Assembly: GCA_045580325.1 (NCBI GenBank)
Contig: JAZNNR010000018.1
Coordinates: 105,989 to 169,988, forward strand
Length of the DNA: 64,000 nucleotides
Direction of reading: 5' to 3'
Source of the DNA: SIG672 sp045580325
Lineage (GTDB): Bacteria; Bacillota; Clostridia; Oscillospirales; CAG-272
Within the stretch, counting starts at the first letter, position 1. Each line of letters begins with the position of its first letter. The notes below the pieces were generated by a model. It saw only the letters and a program-made list of their open reading frames with translations. It had not been told where the DNA came from and did no database searches. Positions 50,810-60,098 of the stretch are shown in pieces. The translations under genes and the position numbers were made by a program.

Positions 50810-51970
50810 TTATTCTACTATCGTTATGAAACTAGGGAGAACTCTTAAAAACTTTTCATACATATAGCTGAGTTCAAGCTCTTTTTTACCAAGAAGCTCA
50901 AGTGCCTCTTCCTTGGTTTTAACTCCGTAGGTTTTTTCGTAATTTGCTTTATTCTTTTCCCAGTCCTTATCAAAGGCTTCTTCAAATTCCTCATCGCTGA
51001 GAGTAATATCGCACACATCAAAGAAATGCTCAAGAATAATACGTTCATTTGCTATGCCTACTGCCCACTCACGAGCCTTGTCGTAGATAGAGGAATAAAG
51101 ATCTTCGTACGCTTCATCGTACTCCTTTTGGCTAAGATCTTTTCCGTAGCTGTATATTATATTGTCGTGGATATATCTGTCAATGTAGGTATCAATGAGA
51201 ACCTTGCACTCTGAGGTGATCTCACACTTACTATAAACGGCGGCATATGCGTAATTGCCTGCGTAATATTCTTCAAGATACTCTCTGTATGCCTCTACCG
51301 TTTCAAAAGCTGTAGCCGCTTTACATTCTTCGTCGGTAAGCTCGCCAAGGGTCGGTCTGCTTATCGAATTTATCGTTACAGTAAATCTCACCACAAGCCC
51401 GCAAAGCTCTTTTACGTTATATTCATCGGGAAAGGTAACGAGAATATCCTTGGTTTCGCCGACCTTTACGCCTATAAGCTGCTCTTCAAATCCCTTGTTT
51501 TTCTTTGCGGGATCTTCGCTGTAATACTCGCCTATAAAGCTCCCCGAGCCAATAACGAGATTACTTCCCTGCATACTTGATGCGTTGCTCATCGAAGCAA
51601 GAATACTGTCATCAAGCTTGATATTCTCGTCTGCGGGTACGCCTGTGAAGGTAATATTTGCCGTGTCGTAGAGCATAACCTCTGCGCTGTCCGCGTCCTT
51701 ATAGGTTGTGCGCTCTGCCTTTCTGAGAAGCACACTTACAAGTGCGTAGTTCACAGAATCGTCTATCTGTTTTTTGTGAAGTACCACGTCTGCAAGATTT
51801 GGAGCTTTGAGATAATCATTTACGTCGTATTCAAGCTCATTTACGTCGGGAAATTCCTTTTCGTAAGTATCATTTTTGCCGTTATCACAAGCACAAAAAA
51901 GTGAAAATGCAGTTGCCAAAAGCAAAGCAAGCGCGGTAAATCTTACTGTTTTTTTGAAATAGTTCATCAT
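50810..51970 (-). CDS. Trigger-factor-like lipoprotein
   Basis: A 386-residue protein with a signal peptide and a lipobox-like LFCAC giving a lipid-modified Cys near residue 28. The middle part (about 95-215) has an FKBP-like stretch, AEVMLYDTANITFTG, followed by GFEEQLIGVKVGETKDILVTFP, which is the pattern of the trigger factor PPIase domain. The rest is long helices like the trigger factor C-terminal arms. It is probably a surface-anchored folding factor for exported proteins. A trigger-factor origin is inferred from this pattern. Confidence 0.8.
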   Translation of the reverse strand: MMNYFKKTVRFTALALLLATAFSLFCACDNGKNDTYEKEFPDVNELEYDVNDYLKAPNLADVVLHKKQIDDSVNYALVSVLLRKAERTTYKDADSAEVMLYDTANITFTGVPADENIKLDDSILASMSNASSMQGSNLVIGSGSFIGEYYSEDPAKKNKGFEEQLIGVKVGETKDILVTFPDEYNVKELCGLVVRFTVTINSISRPTLGELTDEECKAATAFETVEAYREYLEEYYAGNYAYAAVYSKCEITSECKVLIDTYIDRYIHDNIIYSYGKDLSQKEYDEAYEDLYSSIYDKAREWAVGIANERIILEHFFDVCDITLSDEEFEEAFDKDWEKNKANYEKTYGVKTKEEALELLGKKELELSYMYEKFLRVLPSFITIVE

Positions 51971-52107
51971 TAAAATCCTTTACATAATTACTGCGTATAA
52001 TTATATTATACAATTATGAATTTTTTGCAAACTTAATAGGGTTTTCAGGTAAATATTATCTCTTTTTACACTGTAAAACGATTTTGTATTTTTTAACTGT
52101 ATTTATA

Positions 52108-52135
52108 TTGATTTTTAACCTTTTTATGTTATAAT
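52108..52135 (+). promoter_or_regulatory. Probable promoter of the GH42 operon
   Basis: TTGATT (52108-52113), 16 bp, TATAAT (52130-52135) with an upstream TG (TATGTTATAAT). The rest of the 216-bp gap shows nothing else clear. Confidence 0.55.
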
Positions 52136-52186
52136 TAAAAAAGTGATATACCTCTTTTATTTTTCTTAAAGAAAGGCGACGAAGCT

Positions 52187-54154
52187 ATGGACAACTACAA
52201 AAAGCCCTTTATAGGCGCAGCCTACTATCCGGAGGATTGGGACGAAACAGAGATCGATTATGACATCTCGAAAATGAAGGAAGCAGGTGTTACCTGCGCG
52301 AGAATAGCTGAATTTGCTTGGTCAAGACTTGAGCCCACTCCCGAAAACTATGATTTTTCTTGGGTACACAAGGTTATAGACAAGCTTTCGACGGCAGGAA
52401 TCGACGTACTTCTCTGCACCCCTACCGCAACTCCGCCTATTTGGCTTTCACAGATGCACCCCGACGTTACCGTGCTTCAAAGCAGCGGCGTGCAGGTAAG
52501 ACACGGCGGTCGCAGACACTGCTGCTCAAACAATCCTCATTATATAGAGTACAGCCGCCGTATCGTAGAAAAGATGGCACAGGAATTCGGCGGCGACGAG
52601 CGTATTATGGGTTGGCAGATAGACAACGAGATATATCTCCAAGGCTGCACCTGCCCTCACTGCGAAGCACTTTTCCGCGAGCATCTGATAAAAAAATACG
52701 GTACTGTTGAAAATCTCAATAAGTCTTGGAATCTCACCCTTTGGAGTCAGGAATATTCAAGCTTTGACGAAATAAGAATACCGATAAACGCTTGGCATAA
52801 TCCTCATCTAAGACTTGAATATCTCATTTTCCAGAGCAATTCGCACTCAAATTATATCGGTATGCAGGCTGATATTCTTAGAAAATACACGAAAGCTCCC
52901 ATCGGCACCGACACTATGCCTCTTGACGGGGTTGACTACGAAACGCTTACCGAAAAGTGCGATATTATTCAGTACAATCACTACGATCATCCACGCGATC
53001 TTCACGTTCAGCGCTTCTGGTACGATTTTGTACGTCCCTTAAAGGACCGTCCTTTCTGGAACACCGAAACCTCTACCTGCTGGAACGGCTCCGAGGCGAC
53101 AGAGCAAAGCATAAAGCCCTACGGCTTCTGCCGCGTAAACTCTTGGATGCCTCTTATTCTCGGCGGCGAGAGCGCGATGTACTGGCTCTGGCGTACTCAC
53201 TGGGCGGGGCACGAGCTTATGCACGGCTCTGTGCTTGCACCATCGGGACGTCCTCTCCACATTTTCGATGAGGTCAAACGCACAGCGTCCGAATTTGAAA
53301 AGTGCGCCGATTTTATAAACAACACGAAGGTAGATACCGAAATCGCTATTCATTTCACGTCGCTTAACTGGAACATGTTCGACACGCAGAGCGTTATTAC
53401 AGGAGTGAGTTACCGCGATCTTGTCTATAACAGTATCTACACGCCCGTAGTAAACAGAGGTCTTCGCCCCGACGTCATCGGCGCAAAAAAGGACATTTCA
53501 AAATACAAGCTTCTCTTCTCTCCCTTTATGCTCTCGCTTGATCAGGGCGACCTCACCGAGCGTATTCATAAATGGGTAGAGGACGGCGGAGTTTGGGTAG
53601 TCGGTCCTATGAGCGACATCAGAAGCTCTATCGGAACGCGCTTCACAAACCGCCCTTACAACAGTCTTGAAGACTTTGCAGGAGTCCGTCAAGCTTACGA
53701 AGCGCCCGACAGAGAAGGTCTTATAAAGACAAAATGGACGAGCGGCGAGGAATTCGCAGGAAAGGACTACTATGAGCTTTTCGAAGCTGACGAGGACGCT
53801 CTTGCGGTCGTTACCGAGGGCTATCCCACTCTTGTCGGCAAGGCAACCGTAATTTGCAAGAAGGTTGGCAAAGGCAAGGTCTATATTCTCGGCACTATCC
53901 CGTCAAGCGAAGATATGGCAAAGATAATCTCTCTTGCCTCGGCAGACGCGGGAGTTTCGGGATATGAGATCACAGGTACTCTTATCGTTTCGCCCCGCAA
54001 GGGAGAGGACAGCGAGGGGCTTATCGTTGCCGAATGTAACAACTCCGAAGGCTCCATTATACTTCGCGAGGAAATGACAGATATGATCACAGGAAAGAAG
54101 TACTCAGGTAAGGTAGAGCTCTCTCCTTACGACGTTTTGGTGCTTAAAAAGTAA
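52187..54154 (+). CDS. GH42 beta-galactosidase
   Basis: A 655-residue glycoside hydrolase family 42 enzyme that removes terminal beta-galactose from oligosaccharides. GAAYYPEDWDE at the N-terminus, the acid/base Glu in GWQIDNEI near residue 145, and the nucleophile Glu in FWNTETSTCWNG near 290 are visible, as is the zinc-type CTCPHCEALF cluster near 153. There is no signal peptide, so it acts inside the cell on imported sugar; no transporter is adjacent. AAAGGCGACG lies before the ATG. It leads a three-gene unit with a GNAT and a lipase-like protein. Confidence 0.94.
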   Translation: MDNYKKPFIGAAYYPEDWDETEIDYDISKMKEAGVTCARIAEFAWSRLEPTPENYDFSWVHKVIDKLSTAGIDVLLCTPTATPPIWLSQMHPDVTVLQSSGVQVRHGGRRHCCSNNPHYIEYSRRIVEKMAQEFGGDERIMGWQIDNEIYLQGCTCPHCEALFREHLIKKYGTVENLNKSWNLTLWSQEYSSFDEIRIPINAWHNPHLRLEYLIFQSNSHSNYIGMQADILRKYTKAPIGTDTMPLDGVDYETLTEKCDIIQYNHYDHPRDLHVQRFWYDFVRPLKDRPFWNTETSTCWNGSEATEQSIKPYGFCRVNSWMPLILGGESAMYWLWRTHWAGHELMHGSVLAPSGRPLHIFDEVKRTASEFEKCADFINNTKVDTEIAIHFTSLNWNMFDTQSVITGVSYRDLVYNSIYTPVVNRGLRPDVIGAKKDISKYKLLFSPFMLSLDQGDLTERIHKWVEDGGVWVVGPMSDIRSSIGTRFTNRPYNSLEDFAGVRQAYEAPDREGLIKTKWTSGEEFAGKDYYELFEADEDALAVVTEGYPTLVGKATVICKKVGKGKVYILGTIPSSEDMAKIISLASADAGVSGYEITGTLIVSPRKGEDSEGLIVAECNNSEGSIILREEMTDMITGKKYSGKVELSPYDVLVLKK

Positions 54155-54159
54155 TTATT

Positions 54160-54678
54160 ATGACAGATAATATTATAATCAGAAAGTCCTGTCCCGAGGA
54201 CTTCGAGCAGGTGTGCAGACTTTACGCAGAGGCGCGGCAGTTTATGCAGGAAAACGGAAATCCCGAGCAGTGGAAGGACTCTTACCCTTACACTGACTTA
54301 ATAATCGAAGACGTATCCGAAAAGGGTAACGGCTACGTCGCGGTAGAGGGCGATACCGTACTCGCCGCCTTCTACTTCGAAGAAAATGCCGACGATCCGA
54401 CCTACCGCACAATATACGAAGGCGAGTGGCTGAACACTCTTCCCTACTCGGTCGTTCACCGAATAGGTGTAAGTAAAGCCGCGCGCGGCAGAAAGATCGG
54501 AAAACGCTGCATCGAGTGGGCAATAAAAAAATCGGGAAACGTAAAAATAGACACTCACCGCGACAACAAGCCTATGCAGAGGCTTCTGAGCGCTCTGGGA
54601 TTTGTCCACTGCGGAACGATATACGTAAATGTTGACGGTGATAAACACAGAATGGCATATCAGTACAGTTTGAAGTGA
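54160..54678 (+). CDS. GNAT family N-acetyltransferase
   Basis: A 172-residue GNAT protein. The acetyl-CoA loop is VSKAARGRKIGKR near residue 105, preceded by the VVHRIGV strand, and the C-terminal SALGFVHCGTIYV stretch is typical. Substrate unknown. Five bases after the GH42 gene and five before the next gene, so cotranscribed. Confidence 0.9.
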   Translation: MTDNIIIRKSCPEDFEQVCRLYAEARQFMQENGNPEQWKDSYPYTDLIIEDVSEKGNGYVAVEGDTVLAAFYFEENADDPTYRTIYEGEWLNTLPYSVVHRIGVSKAARGRKIGKRCIEWAIKKSGNVKIDTHRDNKPMQRLLSALGFVHCGTIYVNVDGDKHRMAYQYSLK

Positions 54679-54682
54679 TTTT

Positions 54683-55786
54683 ATGGCAAATATTTTTGAT
54701 TATCTTAAATGGCGCGGAGATATAAGCGTGTGCAGTTCCCCGTTTTGCGAGGTAGATGCGCTTATTCTCAGCGAAATATCCTATCTCGATTTTTCGGGAA
54801 TCGTTACAAACGATTTTTCGAGTACGATCACGTTAAAGGAAGCATCTCACCGATTCTTTTCGGATGCAAAACGGGCGCACAAAAGTCTTGGCCTGATAAT
54901 CCCCGACCTTATACACGACGTGCTGAAAATAGCTGCAAATACCCGCCGATTTGGCGATATGAAGCTTACTTCCTTCGTATCTGACACAAATGAGCGCGAG
55001 GAAAAGCAGTTTTCGGCTATGGCTGTCGATACGGGGGACAGACACCTTTTCGTCGCATTTCGCGGAACTGACGACACTATCGTCGGCTGGAGAGAGGATT
55101 TCAGTATGAGCTACTGCTACACTGTTCCCTCTCAGGTTGCGGCTAAAAAATATCTTGACTCTGTTGCCGAAAAATTCCCCTCACCCATACGTGTCGGCGG
55201 ACACTCAAAGGGCGGAAATCTCGCGCTCTACTCTGCCCTTAATGCAGATTATCCGGTAAGAGAGCGGATATGCGCGGTATATAATTTTGACGGTCCCGGC
55301 TTTGCCGAGGAAATAACCGAAAGCGAAAGCTACGCAGCTTTGAAAGGCCGCATACACACCTTCGTTCCCGAAAATTCGATAGTCGGTATGCTGCTGAACC
55401 ACGACAGCGAGTTCGTTACCGTAAGATCGACGGCATCGGGCGTTTATCAGCACGACGGATTTACTTGGGGCATAGACGTAAACAAGTTTGCCGTACTGCC
55501 CGAGGGTTCGATAAATAATCAGCGCAACGACAAGATACTGAAAAACTGGCTTTCGTCGTTTGATTACAACAAGCGGCGCGAGTTTACCGAATCTCTCTTT
55601 GAGCTTCTCGAGGCAACGGGCGCAAAAACGCTCACAGATCTCTCTATTGACCGTCTTGAAAAGGCAAAGGAATTTATATCGGCGCTCAGTAAATTTGACA
55701 AGGAAAAAAGAAAGACTCTTTCTGAAGCACTTGCCTTTTTAGTAAAGGAAACGCTGAAAAATAAACTGAAAAAGGATAATAAATAA
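54683..55786 (+). CDS. Mbeg1-like (DUF2974) alpha/beta hydrolase
   Basis: A 367-residue protein with the nucleophile elbow GGHSKGGNLALYSAL near residue 172, a preceding LFVAFRGTDDTIVGWREDF strand typical of class 3 lipases, and later Asp and His in the C-terminal part. DUF2974 members are predicted lipases or esterases. No signal peptide. The last part (from about 275) is a charged helical tail. It is the last gene of the GH42 unit and is followed by a strong terminator. Confidence 0.88.
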   Translation: MANIFDYLKWRGDISVCSSPFCEVDALILSEISYLDFSGIVTNDFSSTITLKEASHRFFSDAKRAHKSLGLIIPDLIHDVLKIAANTRRFGDMKLTSFVSDTNEREEKQFSAMAVDTGDRHLFVAFRGTDDTIVGWREDFSMSYCYTVPSQVAAKKYLDSVAEKFPSPIRVGGHSKGGNLALYSALNADYPVRERICAVYNFDGPGFAEEITESESYAALKGRIHTFVPENSIVGMLLNHDSEFVTVRSTASGVYQHDGFTWGIDVNKFAVLPEGSINNQRNDKILKNWLSSFDYNKRREFTESLFELLEATGAKTLTDLSIDRLEKAKEFISALSKFDKEKRKTLSEALAFLVKETLKNKLKKDNK

Positions 55787-55791
55787 CAAAA

Positions 55792-55830
55792 ATGCAAGTA
55801 ACCTGTTCTGCGTTACTTGCATTCTTTTTT
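55792..55830 (+). terminator. Terminator of the GH42 unit
   Basis: ATGCAAGTAAC pairs with GTTACTTGCAT, followed by CTTTTTT. It also faces the convergent ATP-grasp gene, which ends at 55829. Confidence 0.85.
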
Positions 55831-56836
55831 ATATCTTATGGTTTGTACCCTCGGTAGCGTTTATCTCGTCAAGGCATTCGCGCATCATATCTTTTCGTCC
55901 GCGCTCGGAAAGCACCTGAACGAGATCAAATCCGGGACGGCGGTTGCCCTCGATAAAGGTCGCACCCTCTTCGGTGATAGCTACGTCCCAGCCAACAAAA
56001 TGTATCTTATCGCTGACAAGCGCCGCACTAAGTACTATTTCCTTTACTTTATCCCAGTTCGGTATCTGGAAGCCGTCGAATTTCACGCCTGTAAGAGGGT
56101 GATTTTCAAATTCGTTAAGGTCTTTATCGACTGCGTTACCGACAAGCACTCCCGTTTCAAAGTCGATAGAGCAACCCATACCGCCCTGATGGAAATTATC
56201 AACAGAGGCAATACCGTTGCCTATACGGAGTGCGGCATATACTATGCGCGATCTTCCGTTATATCCGAATGACATTATTCTGACCGTGTTTACACTCGCG
56301 GGACAAAGCTTGTTCATTTCGCTGTGTTGCTTTACGCATTCTTCGATGAAAAGGCGCTCGCTAATCAGCTTTTCGTGGAATTTTTCTATATCCCCTACGC
56401 TGTCGCGGCTCATTTTTTCGACCTTATGTCCGCCGTTTCCGTCGTACGGCTTTATCATAAATTCGCTGTTTTTCGAGAGGAATTCTTCAAGCTCCTCGAG
56501 CGTTCCGTCAACGAAATAATCTCTCGCGATATAATCCTTAAAATTCTTAAGGAAGTTCGGCTTTATTGTAAAATCCTTCTTATATGCCGAAGGGCAAACG
56601 ATCTCGTAAAATTTATCCTGATGCTTTATCGTAACGTACTCGTCTATTTCCGACCAGCTTCTCTTATAGAGCTTATAGTTCATATAGTCGCTGTAACCGC
56701 AGCCTGTACGCGCAAAGCAGAGTAGAAATTTATTGAAAACAACAAATCCGCTCATATTTTCTTTTTTAGCGACAGCTTTAACGTTTGAGAGAAAGCGCTT
56801 CATATTTCCAAGCATAGCATAACGCAGTAAACTCAT
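55829..56836 (-). CDS. Sugar-transfer-associated ATP-grasp protein
   Basis: A 335-residue protein of the ATPgrasp_ST type. The MIKPYDGNGGHKVEKM region near residue 130, SVNTVRIMSFGYNGRSRIVYA near 185, and GWDVAITEEGATFIEGNRRPG near 290 form the ATP-grasp site with its Glu/Asn metal ligands. Members occur in polysaccharide and envelope gene clusters and may join a sugar or amino acid to an acceptor; no such cluster is present here. GGAG lies before the ATG. The gap to the next gene (213 bp) holds only AT-rich DNA. Confidence 0.85.
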   Translation of the reverse strand: MSLLRYAMLGNMKRFLSNVKAVAKKENMSGFVVFNKFLLCFARTGCGYSDYMNYKLYKRSWSEIDEYVTIKHQDKFYEIVCPSAYKKDFTIKPNFLKNFKDYIARDYFVDGTLEELEEFLSKNSEFMIKPYDGNGGHKVEKMSRDSVGDIEKFHEKLISERLFIEECVKQHSEMNKLCPASVNTVRIMSFGYNGRSRIVYAALRIGNGIASVDNFHQGGMGCSIDFETGVLVGNAVDKDLNEFENHPLTGVKFDGFQIPNWDKVKEIVLSAALVSDKIHFVGWDVAITEEGATFIEGNRRPGFDLVQVLSERGRKDMMRECLDEINATEGTNHKI

Positions 56837-57049
56837 AGTAAGGCTCCTTTATTTTCCTTGTCAAAATTATTATTTGCCACAAAATTTCCTATTATATATT
56901 TTAACACTTTAACACCCGTCTGTCAAGTGGGATTGTCTTTTGCTGACAGAAGATCGCAAAAACGGCTATAATTTACAAAAAATTATTGAATAGTGTGTAT
57001 TATCGTGCTAAAATGGGCATAAAGTCGATAAAAAGAAAGTAATTTATCT

Positions 57050-58117
57050 ATGAAGCCCTTTGAAAAGATACTCATCTCACATATAGAAAAATATCCGCAG
57101 ATGCAGAGTCGGGATATAATAAAGCTTGCTATGCAGTCCGAGTACGGAAACGCTCATATGATCTCTGATGAAGGTCTGATTCTTGAGCGGCTCACCGCCG
57201 AGCTTGATTCATTTCCCGTACGAGAGGACGAGGAAGCCTTTGAAGAGATCGGCGGAAAATACGTACGTCTGAATCTCACCTCGCCCATGGCAAGAGAGAT
57301 TTCACCCGAAATAATCAGCAAAATGTTTATTATATCCGCGCGCGAGAAAAACGAGGACGCCCGATCGTTCGAGTCAAAGCTTTTATGCGCCTCGGATATG
57401 GCAAAAAGAGGTCTTCTTCCCTGCTCGGCAGAGGAGTTTGAAGAGTACCTCGAATATTACACGACGCACCATATGGGAGAGGCTGTGTCGCACAGCCCGC
57501 TTTACAGAGAGCTTTACAAGCCGTCCTACCGAGTTATTCTCTCCGTTTGGAAAGAGCTTTTCCCTGTAATCAAGGCTGTACAAGACGCTGCCCAGAGCCG
57601 CGACTGCGTGATCGTCGCCATCGACGGTATGGCGGCATCGGGGAAATCAACTGCCGCAAAATATCTCGCGGGACTTTTTGATGCACCGATAATTCACACC
57701 GACCACTTCTTTTTGCCGAGCGAAATGCGTACAAGGGAGCGTATGGACGAGGTCGGAGGAAATCTCCACCGTGAGAGATTTTTCACCGAGATCATCGAAA
57801 ATCTCGGCACTAAAAAGGATTTTGAATACAAAATTTTCGACTGCTCGAAAAACACTTTCACTCAGACAGTAAAGGTCCCCTCTTCCAAGGTTCTGATAGT
57901 CGAGGGTGCGTATTCGCTCCACCCCTATTTTGGCGACTATGCCAGTGTAAAGGTCTGTATGACAGTAGGCGCGAAAACGCAGTCAAAGAGAATCTTAGAG
58001 CGTAACGGCGCTACTTTGCACGAAAGATTTATAAATGAGTGGATTCCACTTGAAAACAGATATTTAAAGCACTTTTCCATAAGTGAAAACTGCGATATTA
58101 TAGTAAACACTGATTAA
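57050..58117 (+). CDS. Uridine-kinase-like protein with an N-terminal domain of unknown function
   Basis: A 355-residue protein. Residues 1-185 form an unfamiliar helical domain (EKILISHIEKYPQMQSRDII...). Residues 185-355 are a uridine kinase/phosphoribulokinase-like P-loop kinase, with the IDGMAASGKST motif at 191-201, HTDHFFLPSEM near 222, an EGAYSLH stretch near 285, and an LERNG...RFINEWIPLEN C-terminal region. Such kinases phosphorylate nucleosides, pantothenate or sugars; the substrate is unclear. The fused N-terminal domain probably senses or binds another ligand (inference). Confidence 0.82.
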   Translation: MKPFEKILISHIEKYPQMQSRDIIKLAMQSEYGNAHMISDEGLILERLTAELDSFPVREDEEAFEEIGGKYVRLNLTSPMAREISPEIISKMFIISAREKNEDARSFESKLLCASDMAKRGLLPCSAEEFEEYLEYYTTHHMGEAVSHSPLYRELYKPSYRVILSVWKELFPVIKAVQDAAQSRDCVIVAIDGMAASGKSTAAKYLAGLFDAPIIHTDHFFLPSEMRTRERMDEVGGNLHRERFFTEIIENLGTKKDFEYKIFDCSKNTFTQTVKVPSSKVLIVEGAYSLHPYFGDYASVKVCMTVGAKTQSKRILERNGATLHERFINEWIPLENRYLKHFSISENCDIIVNTD

Positions 58118-58170
58118 AAGAAAAACCTCACGCTTAACGCTACTTCTCATAAGGATGTTTTCGGAACATG

Positions 58171-58220
58171 GTAGGGGCGAACTGTGTTCGCCCGCGGGAG
58201 ACCGCAGGTCTCCCCTACGG
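58171..58220. repeat. GTAGGGGCG hairpin repeat, copy 3 (double hairpin)
   Basis: GGGCGAACtgtGTTCGCCC is followed by GGGAGACCgcaGGTCTCCC, with GTAGGGG and CCCCTAC at the outer edges. Same family as 10645 and 43890. Confidence 0.65.
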
Positions 58221-58230
58221 ATACACATAT

Positions 58231-58427
58231 AAATATCGGCGGAGAACTTGTTTTCTCTGCCGATTTGTGTTATAATGGGGCTAACAGAAAGCCTCCCTCC
58301 GAGAGGGAGGTGGCACGCGTAGCGTGACGGAAGGAGCCTGCGTAACTTAGAGTGTTAATTAACTTTCTTGTAACGAATTCTCCCTCACCCGACTTCGTCG
58401 GGAGCTCCCTCCCGGAGGGAGCCTTTC
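58231..58427 (+). repeat. MITE-like composite hairpin repeat, copy 2
   Basis: Plus-strand order: ATCGGCGGAGA/TCTCTGCCGAT hairpin, TTTGTGTTATAATG, GCCTCCCTCC-GAGAGGGAGG hairpin, GGCACGCGTAGCGTG hairpin, GACGGAAGGAGCCTGCGT, a divergent middle, TCTCCCTCA and GCTCCCTCCCGGAGGGAGC. It matches 2559-2757 read on the minus strand. With copy 3 of the GTAGGGG repeat it fills the 405-bp gap between the kinase gene and the gene at 58523. Confidence 0.75.
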
Positions 58428-58477
58428 CACAAAAGCATTCGCTTGTTCTGTTATAGCAGATTTTCGTTATGCAGCAA

Positions 58478-58506
58478 AAAACCTCACGCTTACCACGTGA
58501 GGTTTT
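58478..58506. terminator. Bidirectional terminator, left half duplicated
   Basis: ACCTCACG pairs with CGTGAGGT, with A's on the left and T's on the right, between convergent genes. The left-arm sequence AAAAACCTCACGCTTA also occurs at 58121-58136, right after the kinase gene stop codon. Confidence 0.75.
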
Positions 58507-58522
58507 AATTACGTTTTTTAAA

Positions 58523-59221
58523 TTACATACGGGAAAGAATGTGATTTCTTCTGTGAATAACTTTTTCGGGGAAGGATTCGCAGTCGTAGTCGCTTACCTT
58601 AACGAAAGCTTCGAGAAGTGTTCTGTCCTTGTCCTTGATAAGTATCTTATTTACGGTAATTTCGGGTGTGAGCTCTTTTGTGATATACTCTGCACTTTCT
58701 ATTACGCTGTAATGCACGTCATACTCTTTATCCTCGCAGAAATCCTCTGTAAGAGAAAATGTGCGTGTGAAAACGTAGAGCTTTTCCTTACGTGAATATA
58801 CGTAGCAAACTCTTGCCATAGGCGAAACGCATACGCTTCCGAACTTTCTGACATTTGCAGCATCCTCGTCGCCTATTACGTAGCCTTCGAACATTACGGC
58901 ATTTTTGAGGTCGTCAGCATATCCGAACTTGGATTCGCACTTATCCTTTATTTCGCGGGACACTCTGTAAAATATATCGTCAAATTCGAAATCCTTTACA
59001 ATTCTTCCGCTTCCAAATCCCCAAGTAACAACGCCTGCAACAGCTACTACAAGGAAATAGAATCTCAAATCATAAAATCCAAAAAAGTACATAAATCCGA
59101 GAATCGCGGGAATGCCGCCGACGAACGTCGCAATAATTCCTGCAATAATCATAATTTTAGTTACTTTATCGTAGTTTTCCTTAAAAAAAGCTGCAAATCG
59201 CTTATATTCGATAAAATCCAT
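58523..59221 (-). CDS. Two-helix membrane protein, unknown function
   Basis: A 232-residue protein with two hydrophobic helices (about residues 22-42 and 48-70) followed by a soluble domain of about 160 residues with predicted alternating strands (YVYSRKEKLYVFTRTFSL). GGAGG lies about five bases before the ATG at 59221, so the longer GTG-started frame is not preferred. No motif is recognised. It ends in a convergent terminator. Confidence 0.7.
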   Translation of the reverse strand: MDFIEYKRFAAFFKENYDKVTKIMIIAGIIATFVGGIPAILGFMYFFGFYDLRFYFLVVAVAGVVTWGFGSGRIVKDFEFDDIFYRVSREIKDKCESKFGYADDLKNAVMFEGYVIGDEDAANVRKFGSVCVSPMARVCYVYSRKEKLYVFTRTFSLTEDFCEDKEYDVHYSVIESAEYITKELTPEITVNKILIKDKDRTLLEAFVKVSDYDCESFPEKVIHRRNHILSRM

Positions 59222-59415
59222 ATTTTCCTCCACTTTTACCGCAGAGTATATCTCTGCATTATTTACTCCTGTAATTATACTACATTTATTTCACTTTTGC
59301 AATATCTTTTTTTACTTTTTTTAAGTTTACGCTCATTTTTGTGCTTTTTATCAAAAATCACGCGCGTTTACTGTACTTTTTGCTGATACAAAAAAGAGTT
59401 TTTTCTTTTAAAGCC

Positions 59416-59444
59416 TTGACAAATATATTTGTTAGATATATAAT
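59416..59444 (+). promoter_or_regulatory. Promoter of the T-box leader
   Basis: TTGACA (59416-59421), 17 bp, TATAAT (59439-59444). Confidence 0.8.
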
Positions 59445-59450
59445 GTATAG

Positions 59451-59677
59451 TAAGAGACTCTGCTTTTGTGGAAATCCCGTCAGAGAATCCGTGTCGTAGG
59501 CTGAAAGCACGGTGGGGAAAGTAGTAAGCTTGGGAACACTCTTTGCCGACACAAAGACGGTATTAAAACTCACAAAGTGGATGCTCTTTTTGCATCAATG
59601 CGGGTGGCACCGCGGACTAAAATAGGTATTTGGTTCGTCCCGGATATGTTTTTCGACATTTCCGGACGTTTTTTTAT
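59451..59677 (+). promoter_or_regulatory. T-box leader, probably asparagine-specific
   Basis: The T-box core CGGGTGGCACCGCGG is at 59601-59615, preceded by AATG. An intrinsic terminator follows (CGTCC-CGGATATG with CATTTCCGG-ACG, then seven T's, about 59636-59676). Upstream, CTTTTGTG/CACAAAG closes Stem I, with CCGTG/CACGG as distal arm. The specifier region reads GGGAACACTCTTT, which fits AAC (Asn). Uncharged tRNA would bind the GGTGG bulge and block termination. The specifier assignment is less certain than the T-box itself. Confidence 0.85.
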
Positions 59678-59686
59678 TTTATACGC

Positions 59687-60013
59687 TTAGTGCATCGCGG
59701 TGAGTGCTATTATCTTCTTTATGCTGTCGGGCTGGACGTCAGCATCGTGCGCGGCGCGGTTTCTGTGTATTTCACCGCACTTTGTGCATTTATATACTAT
59801 GATATAGCCTTTTTTAGCGTCGGGCAAAGCCGAGATCGGCTCCATAGGTCCGCAGCACTCGTTCGCTCTGTCCCCCGGATTTATATCGACGTGTATCGAC
59901 CAAAGGCAAAACGGACAGTGATCGCGCGAGCTCTTACCGAGAGGCTTTACCTCCCTGCCGCAGTTCAGACAGATAAATCCGCTGTCATTTTTAGAAAATC
60001 TTTTTACTTCCAT
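59687..60013 (-). CDS. RNHCP-domain zinc-binding protein
   Basis: A 108-residue protein with two zinc-knuckle-like pairs: FICLNCGREV and DHCPFCLWSIHVD near residues 13-45, then CCGPM and YKCTKCGEIHRNRAA near 55-90. The DHCPFCLWS block matches the RNHCP domain family (normally R-N-H-C-P; here R-D-H-C-P). Function unknown, probably nucleic-acid- or protein-binding. GGAG lies before the ATG. It lies antisense between the T-box and CotH. Confidence 0.85.
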   Translation of the reverse strand: MEVKRFSKNDSGFICLNCGREVKPLGKSSRDHCPFCLWSIHVDINPGDRANECCGPMEPISALPDAKKGYIIVYKCTKCGEIHRNRAAHDADVQPDSIKKIIALTAMH

Positions 60014-60098
60014 AGTTTTTACTCCAAAACGCTTAGGTTGTTTTTATAATACCATAGATTTTTTCAAATTACAAGTCATTTAAGAAAGGAAAACCGCT

